Shown piece after piece: positions 35,478-43,384 of a DNA stretch of 64,000 nt. How positions within the stretch are numbered: position 1 is the first letter of the stretch; every line of letters starts with the position of its first letter. Source of the DNA: Micromonospora tulbaghiae (GTDB lineage: Bacteria; Actinomycetota; Actinomycetes; Mycobacteriales; Micromonosporaceae). Both the position numbers and the translations under genes were made by a program. The DNA is taken from the NCBI RefSeq assembly GCF_900091605.1, contig NZ_FMCQ01000005.1, positions 186,001 to 250,000 of the forward strand, in the 5' to 3' direction. The notes beneath the pieces were generated by a model, which saw only the letters and a program-made list of their open reading frames with translations, ran no database searches and was not told where the DNA came from.

Positions 35478-36053
35478 ATGAACACGATTCTGCGGAAGAG
35501 CATTCTGGGTGTTGCTGGTCTGGCTTTCACCGGTGGTGTGTTCGCCGGTCCGGTCGCCGCTCACGCGGCGGAGACCACCACGCATGCGAAGCCGGTGTCT
35601 GTGACGGTGCAGGGTGACAAGCTGATCCCGCATGGTGTGCAGGGCGCCCAGTCGCGTATCGACCTCGACGACGAGCAGACCAAGAATGTGAAGGCGATCA
35701 TCGCGGCGACGAAGAAGGCGGGCATGGACGAGCGTGCCGCGGTCGTGTCGATCGCGACGGCGTTGCAGGAGTCGAAGCTGGAGAACCTCGGCCACCTCGG
35801 CGACCGCAACGACCACGACTCGCAGGGCCTGTTCCAGCAGCGTCCGTCCAGCGGGTGGGGCACGGTGGAGCAGATCACCGACCCCGAGTACTCGACCACG
35901 GCGTTTCTGAAGGGTCTGAAGCAGGTCGACGGCTGGCAGGACATGCCGCTGACCAAGGCCGCCCAGACCGTCCAGGTGTCCGCTTACCCGGACCACTACG
36001 CCCAGTGGGAGCAGCAGGCCGCCGACCTCGTCGCCCAGCACTGGAACAAGTAA
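35478..36053 (+). CDS. Small secreted lysozyme/transglycosylase-like protein
   Basis: This 191-residue protein has a clear signal peptide (NTILRKSILGVAGLAFTGGV, cleavage after HAA near residue 33). The mature part has a lysozyme-like helical motif: VSIATALQESKLENLGHLGD with the likely catalytic Glu in QES, then DSQGLFQQRPSSGWGT and QITDPEYSTTAFLKGL. This pattern is common in secreted actinobacterial proteins and in tape-measure or resuscitation-type hydrolases. It probably cuts peptidoglycan glycan strands; activity is inferred. ATG at 35478 has GGAG 11 nt upstream. Codon use is less G/C at third positions than neighbours (many GGT, GTT, GCT, CAT), suggesting high expression or transfer. Confidence 0.78.
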   Translation: MNTILRKSILGVAGLAFTGGVFAGPVAAHAAETTTHAKPVSVTVQGDKLIPHGVQGAQSRIDLDDEQTKNVKAIIAATKKAGMDERAAVVSIATALQESKLENLGHLGDRNDHDSQGLFQQRPSSGWGTVEQITDPEYSTTAFLKGLKQVDGWQDMPLTKAAQTVQVSAYPDHYAQWEQQAADLVAQHWNK

Positions 36054-36067
36054 GACACACGCGTGAA

Positions 36068-36097
36068 GGCCGGCACCCCGAACCCGGGGTGCCGGCC
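36068..36097. terminator. Bidirectional terminator between convergent genes
   Basis: GGCCGGCACCCCG (36068-36080) pairs with CGGGGTGCCGGCC (36085-36097), a 13-bp perfect stem with a 4-nt loop. Outer GTGAAG and CTTTCAC extend it. It serves the secreted-protein gene and the VOC gene on the other strand. Confidence 0.88.
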
Positions 36098-36100
36098 CTT

Positions 36101-36517
36101 TCACGTCTGCGCGACCAGTTCGACCTCGTACCCCTGCCCGTCGGTGAGGTAGGCGGCGTAGCTGTCCGGTCCGCCCGCGTGCGGGTGCCGGTCCGGGAAC
36201 AGCAGCGTCCAGCCGTACTCTCCGGCGGCAGTGACCAGGCGCTCGACGGCGGCCGGCGGGCCGACGTGGAAGGCCAGGTGGTTCAGGCCGGGCGCGCACC
36301 TGTCGTGGGTGCGGCCGGTGAGCGCCGGTGACTCCTCCAGCACGATGTACGTCGCGCCGAGCCGCCAGGACCGGCCGGCGGGCCAGTCCTGGTAAAGCGT
36401 CCAGCCCAGCTCGCCGAGAAGCCAGCCCCAGGAACGACTGGCCGCCGCCAGGTCGGGTACCCACACCTCCACGTGATGGAGGCCGCCGATGGTCAGCGCT
36501 TCCCGCCCGGTACCCAT
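36101..36517 (-). CDS. VOC (glyoxalase/bleomycin-resistance) family protein
   Basis: The product is 138 residues long. The first half has LHHVEVWVPDLAAASRSWGW and the second has LNHLAFHVGPPAAVERLV and GYEVELV, the paired beta-alpha-beta-beta-beta units of the VOC fold. His residues in HHVEV and NHLAF and a Glu in GYEVELV fit metal-ligand positions. The substrate is unknown. ATG at 36517 lies inside the end of the upstream adenosyltransferase gene (25-bp overlap), so the two are probably co-transcribed. Confidence 0.82.
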   Translation of the reverse strand: MGTGREALTIGGLHHVEVWVPDLAAASRSWGWLLGELGWTLYQDWPAGRSWRLGATYIVLEESPALTGRTHDRCAPGLNHLAFHVGPPAAVERLVTAAGEYGWTLLFPDRHPHAGGPDSYAAYLTDGQGYEVELVAQT

Positions 36518-37065
36518 AGCACGTCGCCGTCCGGATTTGCCGTTCTCGAGAGGATAAAGAGCAAATCGGAGAGCCGGTTGAGATACTTTGCCGGGAGGGG
36601 ACTGGTCCGATCGGGGTCGTGTGCGACCAGCGCCCATGCCGCACGCTCGGCGCGCCGGGCGGTCGTCCGTGCCACGTGCAGCAGTGCCGCGCCCGCGGTG
36701 CCGCCGGGGAGGATGAAGGAGTCGAGCTTGCTCAGGCGCGCGTTGTACTCGTCGCACCAGCCCTCGAGGCGCTCGACGTACTCCTCGGTCACCCGCAGCG
36801 GCGGGTACTTCGGGTCCGGCTCGACCGGTGTCGCCAGGTCCGCACCGACGTCGAACATGTCGTTCTGCACGGACTCCAGTACGGCCCGCAGCTCGTCCGA
36901 GAGCTGCCCCAGAGCGAGCGCGACGCCAATCGAGGCGTTGCACTCGTCCACGTCCGCGTACGCGGCGATGCGCGGATCGGTCTTCGGCACCTGCTCGTTG
37001 TTGCTCAGCCTGGTCATGCCGGCGTCGCCGGCCTTGGTGTAGATGCGCGTGAGGTGGACGGCCAT
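36493..37065 (-). CDS. Cob(I)alamin adenosyltransferase, PduO type
   Basis: This 190-residue enzyme transfers the adenosyl group of ATP to cobalamin, giving coenzyme B12. The family motif RIYTKAGDAGMTRL opens the protein. The middle has DVDECNASIGVALAL, and the C-terminal ARTTARRAERAAWAL and KYLNRLSDLLFILSR are the ATP- and cobalamin-binding helices. The product cofactor is needed by mutases such as that encoded at 47769. A -10-like TAGGCT lies 7 nt before the ATG on the minus strand. Its start codon overlaps the murA start on the other strand. Confidence 0.93.
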   Translation of the reverse strand: MAVHLTRIYTKAGDAGMTRLSNNEQVPKTDPRIAAYADVDECNASIGVALALGQLSDELRAVLESVQNDMFDVGADLATPVEPDPKYPPLRVTEEYVERLEGWCDEYNARLSKLDSFILPGGTAGAALLHVARTTARRAERAAWALVAHDPDRTSPLPAKYLNRLSDLLFILSRTANPDGDVLWVPGGKR

Positions 37066-38485
37066 GACGCACAGCCTACGGATACCGGAACTGACGATCC
37101 CGGCCCGGCCGAGTCCGGTGGGGCCGGGTGACGCGGGAGATCCGGCGCTCAACGACGTCGACGTCATCCGGGTACGCGGTGACGCCCGGCTCGACGGCAC
37201 CGTGCACGTGGTGGGTGCGAAGAACTCCGCGCTGAAACTGATGGCCGCCGCGCTGCTCGCGCCCGGCCGCAGCCTGATCACCAACGTGCCCCGGATCACC
37301 GACATCGCGATCATGGGCGAGGTGCTGCGGCGGCTCGGCTGCGGCGTACGGTTCGGCCCGGACGACCCGGTCGACCCGATGGTGGCCCACGGCGGTGTGG
37401 AGCGGTCCCGTTCGGTGCTCATCGACGTGCCGGAGCGGCCGGGCGCGGAGGCCGACTACGACCTGGTTCGCCGGCTGCGCGCGTCGATCTGCGTGCTCGG
37501 CCCGCTGCTGGCCCGCCGGGGGTACGTCCGGGTGGCCCACCCCGGCGGCGACGCCATCGGCTCGCGCGGGCTGGACATGCACATCGCCGGGCTGGCCCGG
37601 ATGGGCGCGGAGATCTCCGGTGAGCACGGCTTCGTCATCGCCGAGGCGCCGGACGGGCTGCACGGCGCCGACATCGTGCTGGACTTCCCGAGCGTGGGCG
37701 CGACCGAGAACCTGGTCATGGCGGCGGTGCTGGCCCGGGGCGCCACGACGATCGACAACGCGGCCCGGGAGCCGGAGATCGTCGACATCTGCACCATGCT
37801 GACCCGGATGGGCGCGCGGATCGAAGGGGCCGGCACGTCGACGCTGCACATCGTCGGCGTACCCGAGCTGCGGCCGGTCCGGCACGCCACGGTGGGGGAC
37901 CGGATCGTCGCCGGCACCTGGGCGTTCGCCGCCGCGATGACCCGCGGGGACGTGACGGTGACCGGCCTGGATCCGGCGTACCTGGAGGTCGCGCTGGACA
38001 AGCTGGTCGCGGCCGGCGGCCTGGTGGAGACCCGGGGCGACGCCTTCCGGGTACGCATGGACGACCGCCCCCGGGCGGTCGACGTGGTCACGCTGCCCTA
38101 CCCGGGCTTCGCCACCGACCTGCTGCCGATGGCGATCGGGCTGGCGGCGGTCAGCGAGGGCGGCTCACTGATCACCGAGAACATCTTCGACGGCCGGTTC
38201 ATGTTCGCCAACGAGATGATGCGGCTGGGCGCGGAGATCCGTACCGATGGTCACCACGCCCTGGTGTGCGGCCGGGAGCGGCTGTCCGGCGCCCCGGTAC
38301 GCGCCACCGACATCCGGGCCGGCGCCGGCCTGATCATCGCCGGGCTCTGCGCCGACGGGCTCACCGAGGTCTCGCACGTGCACCACGTCGACCGGGGCTA
38401 CCCGGACTTCGTGGCCGACCTGCGCGCGCTCGGCGTCGAGGTGGAGCGTGGCACCGCGCCGGAGGAGCCGGACCTGGCCATCTGA
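37064..38485 (+). CDS. murA: UDP-N-acetylglucosamine 1-carboxyvinyltransferase, Asp active-site form
   Basis: This protein of about 473 residues performs the first committed step of peptidoglycan synthesis, adding enolpyruvate to UDP-GlcNAc. Motifs are VGAKNSALKLMAAALLA with the catalytic lysine, and the loop AHPGGDAIGSRGLDMH. In that loop the position of E. coli C115 is D163, as in mycobacterial and many actinobacterial MurA enzymes, which makes the enzyme resistant to fosfomycin. The conserved protein starts near VDVIRVRGDARL, so the first 30-odd residues are an unconserved extension. GTG at 37118 is an alternative start and would avoid overlap with the divergent adenosyltransferase gene. 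Confidence 0.94.
   Translation: MTHSLRIPELTIPARPSPVGPGDAGDPALNDVDVIRVRGDARLDGTVHVVGAKNSALKLMAAALLAPGRSLITNVPRITDIAIMGEVLRRLGCGVRFGPDDPVDPMVAHGGVERSRSVLIDVPERPGAEADYDLVRRLRASICVLGPLLARRGYVRVAHPGGDAIGSRGLDMHIAGLARMGAEISGEHGFVIAEAPDGLHGADIVLDFPSVGATENLVMAAVLARGATTIDNAAREPEIVDICTMLTRMGARIEGAGTSTLHIVGVPELRPVRHATVGDRIVAGTWAFAAAMTRGDVTVTGLDPAYLEVALDKLVAAGGLVETRGDAFRVRMDDRPRAVDVVTLPYPGFATDLLPMAIGLAAVSEGGSLITENIFDGRFMFANEMMRLGAEIRTDGHHALVCGRERLSGAPVRATDIRAGAGLIIAGLCADGLTEVSHVHHVDRGYPDFVADLRALGVEVERGTAPEEPDLAI
37073..37078 (-). promoter_or_regulatory. Candidate -10 hexamer of the adenosyltransferase gene
   Basis: Read on the minus strand, TAGGCT ends 7 nt before the ATG at 37065. It lies inside the assumed 5' end of murA. 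This predicts a leaderless transcript. Confidence 0.4.
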
Positions 38486-38554
38486 CGGCCGGGGCTTATC
38501 CCTCGTTAAGTAGGGTTCTCCCAGACGTTGCAGAACACGGCGAGGGAGAAGCAG

Positions 38555-39403
38555 ATGGCGGGTCGACTCGCGGTCGTCGGTGCCGGGCTGATGGGCTCGG
38601 GCATCGCCCAGGTGGCGGCGCAGGCGGGCTGGCAGGTGACGCTGCGCGACATCGACGACGCGGCCACGAAGCGCGGCGTGGACGGCATCCGGAAGTCGCT
38701 GACGAAGTTCGCCGAGAAGGGCAAGATCGAGGCGTCCGACGTCGAGGCGACGCTGGCCCGGATCACCCCGACCACCGAGCTGGAGGCCGCCGCCGACGCG
38801 GACATCGTGGTCGAGGCGGTCTTCGAGAAGATCGAGATCAAGCACGAGGTGTTCCGCGCGCTCGACAAGATCTGCAAGGCGGACGCGGTGCTCGCCACCA
38901 ACACGTCGGCCATCCCGGTGACCCAGATCGCCACCGCCACCGAGCGCCCGGAGTCGGTCGTCGGCACGCACTTCTTCTCGCCGGTGCCGATGATGAAGCT
39001 CTGCGAGCTGGTACGCGGCTACAAGACCAGCGACGCGACGATGGACACCGTCAAGTCGTTCGCCGAGGAGATCGGCAAGACCGTTGTGGTGGTCAACCGG
39101 GACATCGCCGGTTTCGTCACCACCCGGCTGATCTGCGCGCTGGCGATGGAGGCGGTCAAGCTCGTGGAGTCCGGCGTGATCTCCGCCGAGGACCTGGACA
39201 CCGCCTGCAAGCTGGGCTTCGGCCACGCCATGGGCCCGCTCGCGACGGTCGACCTGACCGGCGTGGACGTGCTGCTCAACGCCACGCGCAACATCTACAC
39301 CGACACCGCCGACGAGAAGTTCTTCCCGCCGGAGCTGCTCCAGCGCATGGCCACCGCCGGTGACCTGGGCCGCAAGACCGGCCAGGGCTTCTACTCGTAC
39401 TGA
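38555..39403 (+). CDS. 3-hydroxybutyryl-CoA dehydrogenase
   Basis: The product is 282 residues long. The N-terminal Rossmann motif is VVGAGLMGSGIAQVAAQAG. The 3HCDH catalytic region is ATNTSAIPVTQIATATERPE followed by GTHFFSPVPMMKL, holding Ser, the His and downstream Glu and Asn. The C-terminal domain ends with RKTGQGFYSY. It oxidises 3-hydroxybutyryl-CoA to acetoacetyl-CoA or runs in reverse, as in butyrate, PHB or ethylmalonyl-CoA metabolism. ATG at 38555 follows GAGGGAG. A terminator lies right after the stop. Confidence 0.92.
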   Translation: MAGRLAVVGAGLMGSGIAQVAAQAGWQVTLRDIDDAATKRGVDGIRKSLTKFAEKGKIEASDVEATLARITPTTELEAAADADIVVEAVFEKIEIKHEVFRALDKICKADAVLATNTSAIPVTQIATATERPESVVGTHFFSPVPMMKLCELVRGYKTSDATMDTVKSFAEEIGKTVVVVNRDIAGFVTTRLICALAMEAVKLVESGVISAEDLDTACKLGFGHAMGPLATVDLTGVDVLLNATRNIYTDTADEKFFPPELLQRMATAGDLGRKTGQGFYSY

Positions 39404-39413
39404 CCGGCCCGTC

Positions 39414-39442
39414 CCGCCCCCGGCCCGCACGGCCGGGGGCGG
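39414..39442. terminator. Bidirectional terminator
   Basis: CCGCCCCCGGCC (39414-39425) pairs with GGCCGGGGGCGG (39431-39442), a 12-bp perfect stem with a 5-nt loop between convergent genes. Confidence 0.85.
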
Positions 39443-39443
39443 T

Positions 39444-40253
39444 TCACGTCCGGGGCGGGCTGAGCGCGGTGCCGATCAGCGCGAACGCGTCCGGGATGAC
39501 CGTGCCCCAGTAGCCGAAGTTGTGCCGCCCGTCGGCCCAGGCGGCGCGTACCGGCTCCTCGGGCAGCGCCCGGGCCAGCGCGCGGACGTCGGAGAGGAAG
39601 TTGTCCTGCCGGCCGCACCAGAGCCCGACCGGGGTTCCGCGCAGCTTCTTCACGCCGGTGAAGACCGCGTCGCCGGGGCTCACCGCGGGGGAGAAGGCCG
39701 CCGCCATCCGCAGCCACTTCGGGTACGTCTCGGCCAGCAGCAACGCGCCGAAGCCCCCCATCGACCAGCCCCACACGGCCAGCCGGCTGCTGTCGAACCC
39801 GCGCCGGGCACACCAGGTGGGTACCTCCTCGCGCACCATCCGCTGCGGGTCGTCGTCACCGGCCGCGCGCCAGGACAGCCGCCCGCCGGCGGCGCCCGCG
39901 AGCGCGAACGGCGGGGCGCCCCGGCGTACCGCGTCGGTGAGGAAGCGGGCCAGCCCGAACCGGCCGTAGTCGCGCGGGGTGGCCGACGCGCCGTGCAGCA
40001 CCAGGCAGACGGGCAGGCCGCGGCCGTCGCCGTACCCCTCGGGCACCGCGGTCCAGAAGTCCACCTCGCGGCCGCGCGCGGCGGACGCGATGCGGATGAG
40101 CCGCTCGTCGCCGGGCGGCGCGTCCGGCAGGGCCGGGGCCGGTCCCGGGCGGGGGCCGGCCAGTTGCCGGGCGGCCAGACCGCCGACCAGGCCGACCCCG
40201 GCGGTCCCGGCGGCGGCGGTGAGCACCGTCCGCCGGGTCAGCGTGTGTGCCAT
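39444..40253 (-). CDS. Secreted esterase (alpha/beta hydrolase, esterase D/PHB-depolymerase-like)
   Basis: This 269-residue protein has a likely Tat signal: HTLTRRTVLTAAAGTAGVGL, with the twin arginine and hydrophobic core. The nucleophile elbow is GWSMGGFGALL. The acid could be in WCGRQDNF and the histidine in ADGRHNFGYW, completing a Ser-Asp-His triad. It resembles the esterase family (PF00756) that includes mycolyltransferase-like and feruloyl-esterase-like proteins; the substrate is unknown. It is convergent with the hydroxybutyryl-CoA dehydrogenase gene. Confidence 0.82.
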   Translation of the reverse strand: MAHTLTRRTVLTAAAGTAGVGLVGGLAARQLAGPRPGPAPALPDAPPGDERLIRIASAARGREVDFWTAVPEGYGDGRGLPVCLVLHGASATPRDYGRFGLARFLTDAVRRGAPPFALAGAAGGRLSWRAAGDDDPQRMVREEVPTWCARRGFDSSRLAVWGWSMGGFGALLLAETYPKWLRMAAAFSPAVSPGDAVFTGVKKLRGTPVGLWCGRQDNFLSDVRALARALPEEPVRAAWADGRHNFGYWGTVIPDAFALIGTALSPPRT

Positions 40254-40307
40254 GCCGGCGAGTGTGCCATCCGGTACGCGTCGCGGGGGAGCCGCGCGAC
40301 CTCTCCT

Positions 40308-41519
40308 TCACGGTGCCGGGACGGCCGCCGCGGGCCTGCTGTCCGGCTCACCGGTGCCCGGCGCGGTCCGGCGCAGGCCGGGGGTGAGCACGACGGTGGC
40401 GGCCAGGGCCACGGCGGCGAGCAGCGCGACGGCGCGCGACGGCGTGACCAGGTCGGCGAGCGCCCCGGCGAGCGCGGCGCACACCGCCTGCGCGGCGAGC
40501 ATGCCGTTGCCGTGCAGGCCGAGCACCTGGCCCCGGGCCTCGGGCGGCGAGTGGGCGATCAGCCGTTCCTGCATCGGCAGGGTGGAGGCGTAGCCGACCG
40601 ACGCGACGAGCGCGACGGCCATGGCCACCGGCAGCGGCGGCGACAGCAGGATCAGCAGGTACGGCAGGGGGAGCAGCACCCGCAGCGGATGGATCCACCT
40701 CTCGCGGAGGGCGGGGGACAGGAACCGCCCCACCACCACGTCCCCGGCCAGCATGCCGAGTGCGGCGGCGGCGAGCAGGAAGCCGGCGCGGTCGGCGGCG
40801 TACGGGACGAACAGCGCCTCGCAGCCGACGATCAGGCCGCCCGGCACCCAGAGGTTGAGCAGGAGAGACCGGCGGCCGGGGTCGGCCCAGAGCACCCGGT
40901 TCACGCGCAGCGTGCGGGTAACCGTCACCCGCTCGCTGGTCCGGGCCGGACGCTCGGTGAGCCCGAACCATCCCACCGCGGCGGACACCGCCCGCAGGAC
41001 CAGCGCCAGCAGGAACACCTGGTACGGGCTCAGCCACACCAGCAGGACGCCGGCCAGCCCGAATCCGGCGATCTGCATGACGCCGACGCTCGTGTTCATC
41101 GTGGCCCGGGCCAGCACGTAGGCGTTCACCGGCACGATGTCGGTGAGCAGCGCCCACTTGGCGCCGGCGGCGACCGAGCCCACGTACGCGTTGCCGAAGA
41201 TGATCGCGAAGCGGGCCCACAGCGGCAGTCCGGGCACCGCCTGGAGCGCCGCGCCGACGGTGGCGAGCAGGGCGGCGAAGGCCATCGCCCGGCGCGGCGG
41301 CACGCTGTCCGCGGCGGACAGCAGCGTCAGGCTGCCGAGGACTCCGGCCAGCGGCGCCCCGAACATGCTCAGCGCGGTGAGCAGCGCCGAGCCGGTCGAC
41401 GCGTAGGTCAGCGCGCCCAGGGCCAGCGCCGACGTGGTGTGTGCGGCGATCCCGGCGCAGTTGGCCAGGAACAGGTTGCGGAACTCCCGGACCGCGAACA
41501 GTTCTGCGTACGTTCTCAC
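40308..41519 (-). CDS. MFS transporter
   Basis: This 403-residue protein has about 12 predicted membrane helices. Helical stretches include FLANCAGIAAHTTSALALGA near the N-terminus and AVALLAAVALAATVVLTPGL near the end. It resembles drug/metabolite exporters of the DHA type, but the inter-helix 2-3 signature is weak (SLTLLSAADSVPPRRAM). The start is GTG at 41519. It is divergent from an ArsR-like regulator gene (58 bp apart), which may control it. Confidence 0.8.
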   Translation of the reverse strand: MRTYAELFAVREFRNLFLANCAGIAAHTTSALALGALTYASTGSALLTALSMFGAPLAGVLGSLTLLSAADSVPPRRAMAFAALLATVGAALQAVPGLPLWARFAIIFGNAYVGSVAAGAKWALLTDIVPVNAYVLARATMNTSVGVMQIAGFGLAGVLLVWLSPYQVFLLALVLRAVSAAVGWFGLTERPARTSERVTVTRTLRVNRVLWADPGRRSLLLNLWVPGGLIVGCEALFVPYAADRAGFLLAAAALGMLAGDVVVGRFLSPALRERWIHPLRVLLPLPYLLILLSPPLPVAMAVALVASVGYASTLPMQERLIAHSPPEARGQVLGLHGNGMLAAQAVCAALAGALADLVTPSRAVALLAAVALAATVVLTPGLRRTAPGTGEPDSRPAAAVPAP

Positions 41520-41553
41520 CCGGGCATGGTCGGCTGGTCGTCGGCGGAATCCA

Positions 41554-41566
41554 TAGACTTACGTCT
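41554..41566. promoter_or_regulatory. Divergent regulatory site between MFS and regulator genes
   Basis: TAGACT (41554-41559) is a -10-like hexamer reading towards the regulator gene. AGAC-TTAC-GTCT (41555-41566) is a short dyad overlapping it. This could be an autoregulatory operator in the 58-bp shared promoter region. Confidence 0.4.
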
Positions 41567-41577
41567 GGAGGCGAAAC

Positions 41578-42531
41578 GTGGGCGTCTGGCAGGTGCCGTC
41601 CGACCTGGTCGCGCGGAGTCGTTTCACGGTGTCGCCGATGGCCGAGACCGTCGGCGCGCTGAAGGCGCTGCGCCATCCGAAGGTCCCCTGGGAGCAGGCC
41701 TGGCGACGGCCGCACGTCGACGCGTTCCGGGAGATGCTTGCTGCCCGACCGGTGGTCCGGGCGCTGGTGGAGGCGTCGTTCGGCCTTCGGTGGGTAGCGG
41801 ACTTCCTCACCATCGCGCCCGCCTCGGCGGACCCGACGTTCGCCGGGGAACTGACGGCCGTCGAGCGGTTGTCCGACGAGCGGATCCGGGCCGATCTGCG
41901 TGCCACCCGGCCGGGCCCGCTGGCGGCCGAACTGCTCGCGGACGGGCTCACCGGGCAGGTCGTGGAACTGCTCGACTGGATCTGGACGCACACCGTCGCG
42001 CCGGAGTGGCCGGAGCGGGAACGCCGGCTGCGGGCGGACATCGTGGCCCGTACCGCCGCCCTGAGCACCCGCGGCCTGGCCGGGGCGATCGTCGACATCA
42101 ACCGCAACGTTCGGTGGCTGGGCGACGGCCGCCTCCAGGTCAACGACTACCCGGAGCCGCCGCTGTCGCTGCACGCGGCCGAGCAACTGGTCTTCCTGCC
42201 GGCCCACTGCCGCCGCGGCTGGGTGGTCTGGGACGCGCCGGCCCGGTTCGGGATGGTCTATCCGGCGCGCGGGATCCTGGTCGACCCCACCTCACCGGCG
42301 CCCGGCGGCCTGGCCCGGCTGATCGGCGCGAACCGGGCCGGCATCCTGGCCCGGCTGGAGGCGCCGCTGAGCACCTCGCAGCTCGTGGTGGTGACCGGGC
42401 TGTCCCTGGGCACGGTCAGCGACCACCTGCGGGTGCTGCTCGACGCGGGCGCGGTCGCCAAGCGGCGGTCCGGGCGCGAGGTGCTCTACTGGCGTACGCC
42501 GCTGGGCACCGCACTCGTCGACGGCGAATGA
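41578..42531 (+). CDS. ArsR/winged-helix transcriptional regulator (DUF5937-type)
   Basis: This 317-residue protein has its DNA-binding domain at the C-terminus: LEAPLSTSQLVVVTGLSLGT, then VSDHLRVLLDAGAVAKRRSG and a wing-like GREVLYWRTPLG. This is a helix-turn-helix of ArsR type. The N-terminal 230 residues (WQVPSDLVARSRFTVSPMAE and onward) are the domain annotated DUF5937 in many actinobacteria and probably sense a ligand. GTG at 41578 follows TGGAG. It is divergent from the MFS gene and likely represses it; the ligand is unknown. Confidence 0.82.
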   Translation: MGVWQVPSDLVARSRFTVSPMAETVGALKALRHPKVPWEQAWRRPHVDAFREMLAARPVVRALVEASFGLRWVADFLTIAPASADPTFAGELTAVERLSDERIRADLRATRPGPLAAELLADGLTGQVVELLDWIWTHTVAPEWPERERRLRADIVARTAALSTRGLAGAIVDINRNVRWLGDGRLQVNDYPEPPLSLHAAEQLVFLPAHCRRGWVVWDAPARFGMVYPARGILVDPTSPAPGGLARLIGANRAGILARLEAPLSTSQLVVVTGLSLGTVSDHLRVLLDAGAVAKRRSGREVLYWRTPLGTALVDGE

Positions 42532-42538
42532 GCGGTGA

Positions 42539-43384
42539 TCAGCCGTCGCGCTTGGTGGTCCAGCGGAACGTGGTCAGGCAGAGCACCAGGCCGATGACGC
42601 ACCACGCGCCGAGCACCAGCGCGACGGTGCCCAGCTCGAACGAGCCGCCCGGCTCGCGGGCGCCGAAGCTGTCCGGCAGGAAGACCGAGCGCAGCCCCTG
42701 GCACATCCACTTGAGCGGGAAGATCGCCGCGACCTGCTGCATCCAGGTGGGCAGGCTGGTGAAGACGAAGAACACGCCGGAGATGAACTGGAGCACGAGC
42801 GCGACCGGGGTGACCACGGCCGAGCCGCTGCGGGCGGTGCGGGCCAGGGACGAGATGGCGATGCCGCACAGCGTGCAGGCGGTGATGCCGAGCACGGAGA
42901 CCCAGCCGAACGTCAGCCACTTGGCGGTGGTCTGCGGCAGGTCCAGGTCGAACATCGCCACCGAGACGGCGAGCAGCAGCACGGTCTCGGCGATGCCGAT
43001 GACCACCACCATGATCACCTTGCCGGCGAACCAGACCCACTTCGGCATCGGCGTGCCGCGGTAGCGTTTGAGCACGCCGCGGTCCCGCTCGATCGGGATC
43101 CAGATGCCGAGGTTCTGGAAGCTCACAGTCATCAGGCCGGTCGCGATCATGCCGGTGATGAAGTACTGCGTGTAGCTGACCCCCGGAGCGATCTCGTCGC
43201 TGAAGATCGCCGCGAAGATCAGGATCATGATGATCGGGAAGCCCATCGTGAACACGACGGACTCCCGGCTGCGCAGGAACTGGGTGATCTCCAGCCGTCC
43301 CTGACGCAGCGCCAGCGCGCCGGCGCCGGGCCGCCGGGCCGAGGTGGCGACGACCGGGGCCGCCGGCTTCGTCGTGGTGGTCAT
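42539..43384 (-). CDS. ABC-2 type transporter permease
   Basis: This 281-residue membrane protein has about six helices. They start near residue 42 (SVVFTMGFPIIMILIFAAIF) and end with LGTVALVLGAWCVIGLVLCL. The conserved ABC-2 region VALVLQFISGVFFVFTSLP is followed by the FPLKWMCQGLRSVFLPD motif typical of drug/polymer exporters. It overlaps the ATPase gene by 4 bp, forming one exporter with the ATPase encoded upstream on the same strand. Confidence 0.88.
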   Translation of the reverse strand: MTTTTKPAAPVVATSARRPGAGALALRQGRLEITQFLRSRESVVFTMGFPIIMILIFAAIFSDEIAPGVSYTQYFITGMIATGLMTVSFQNLGIWIPIERDRGVLKRYRGTPMPKWVWFAGKVIMVVVIGIAETVLLLAVSVAMFDLDLPQTTAKWLTFGWVSVLGITACTLCGIAISSLARTARSGSAVVTPVALVLQFISGVFFVFTSLPTWMQQVAAIFPLKWMCQGLRSVFLPDSFGAREPGGSFELGTVALVLGAWCVIGLVLCLTTFRWTTKRDG

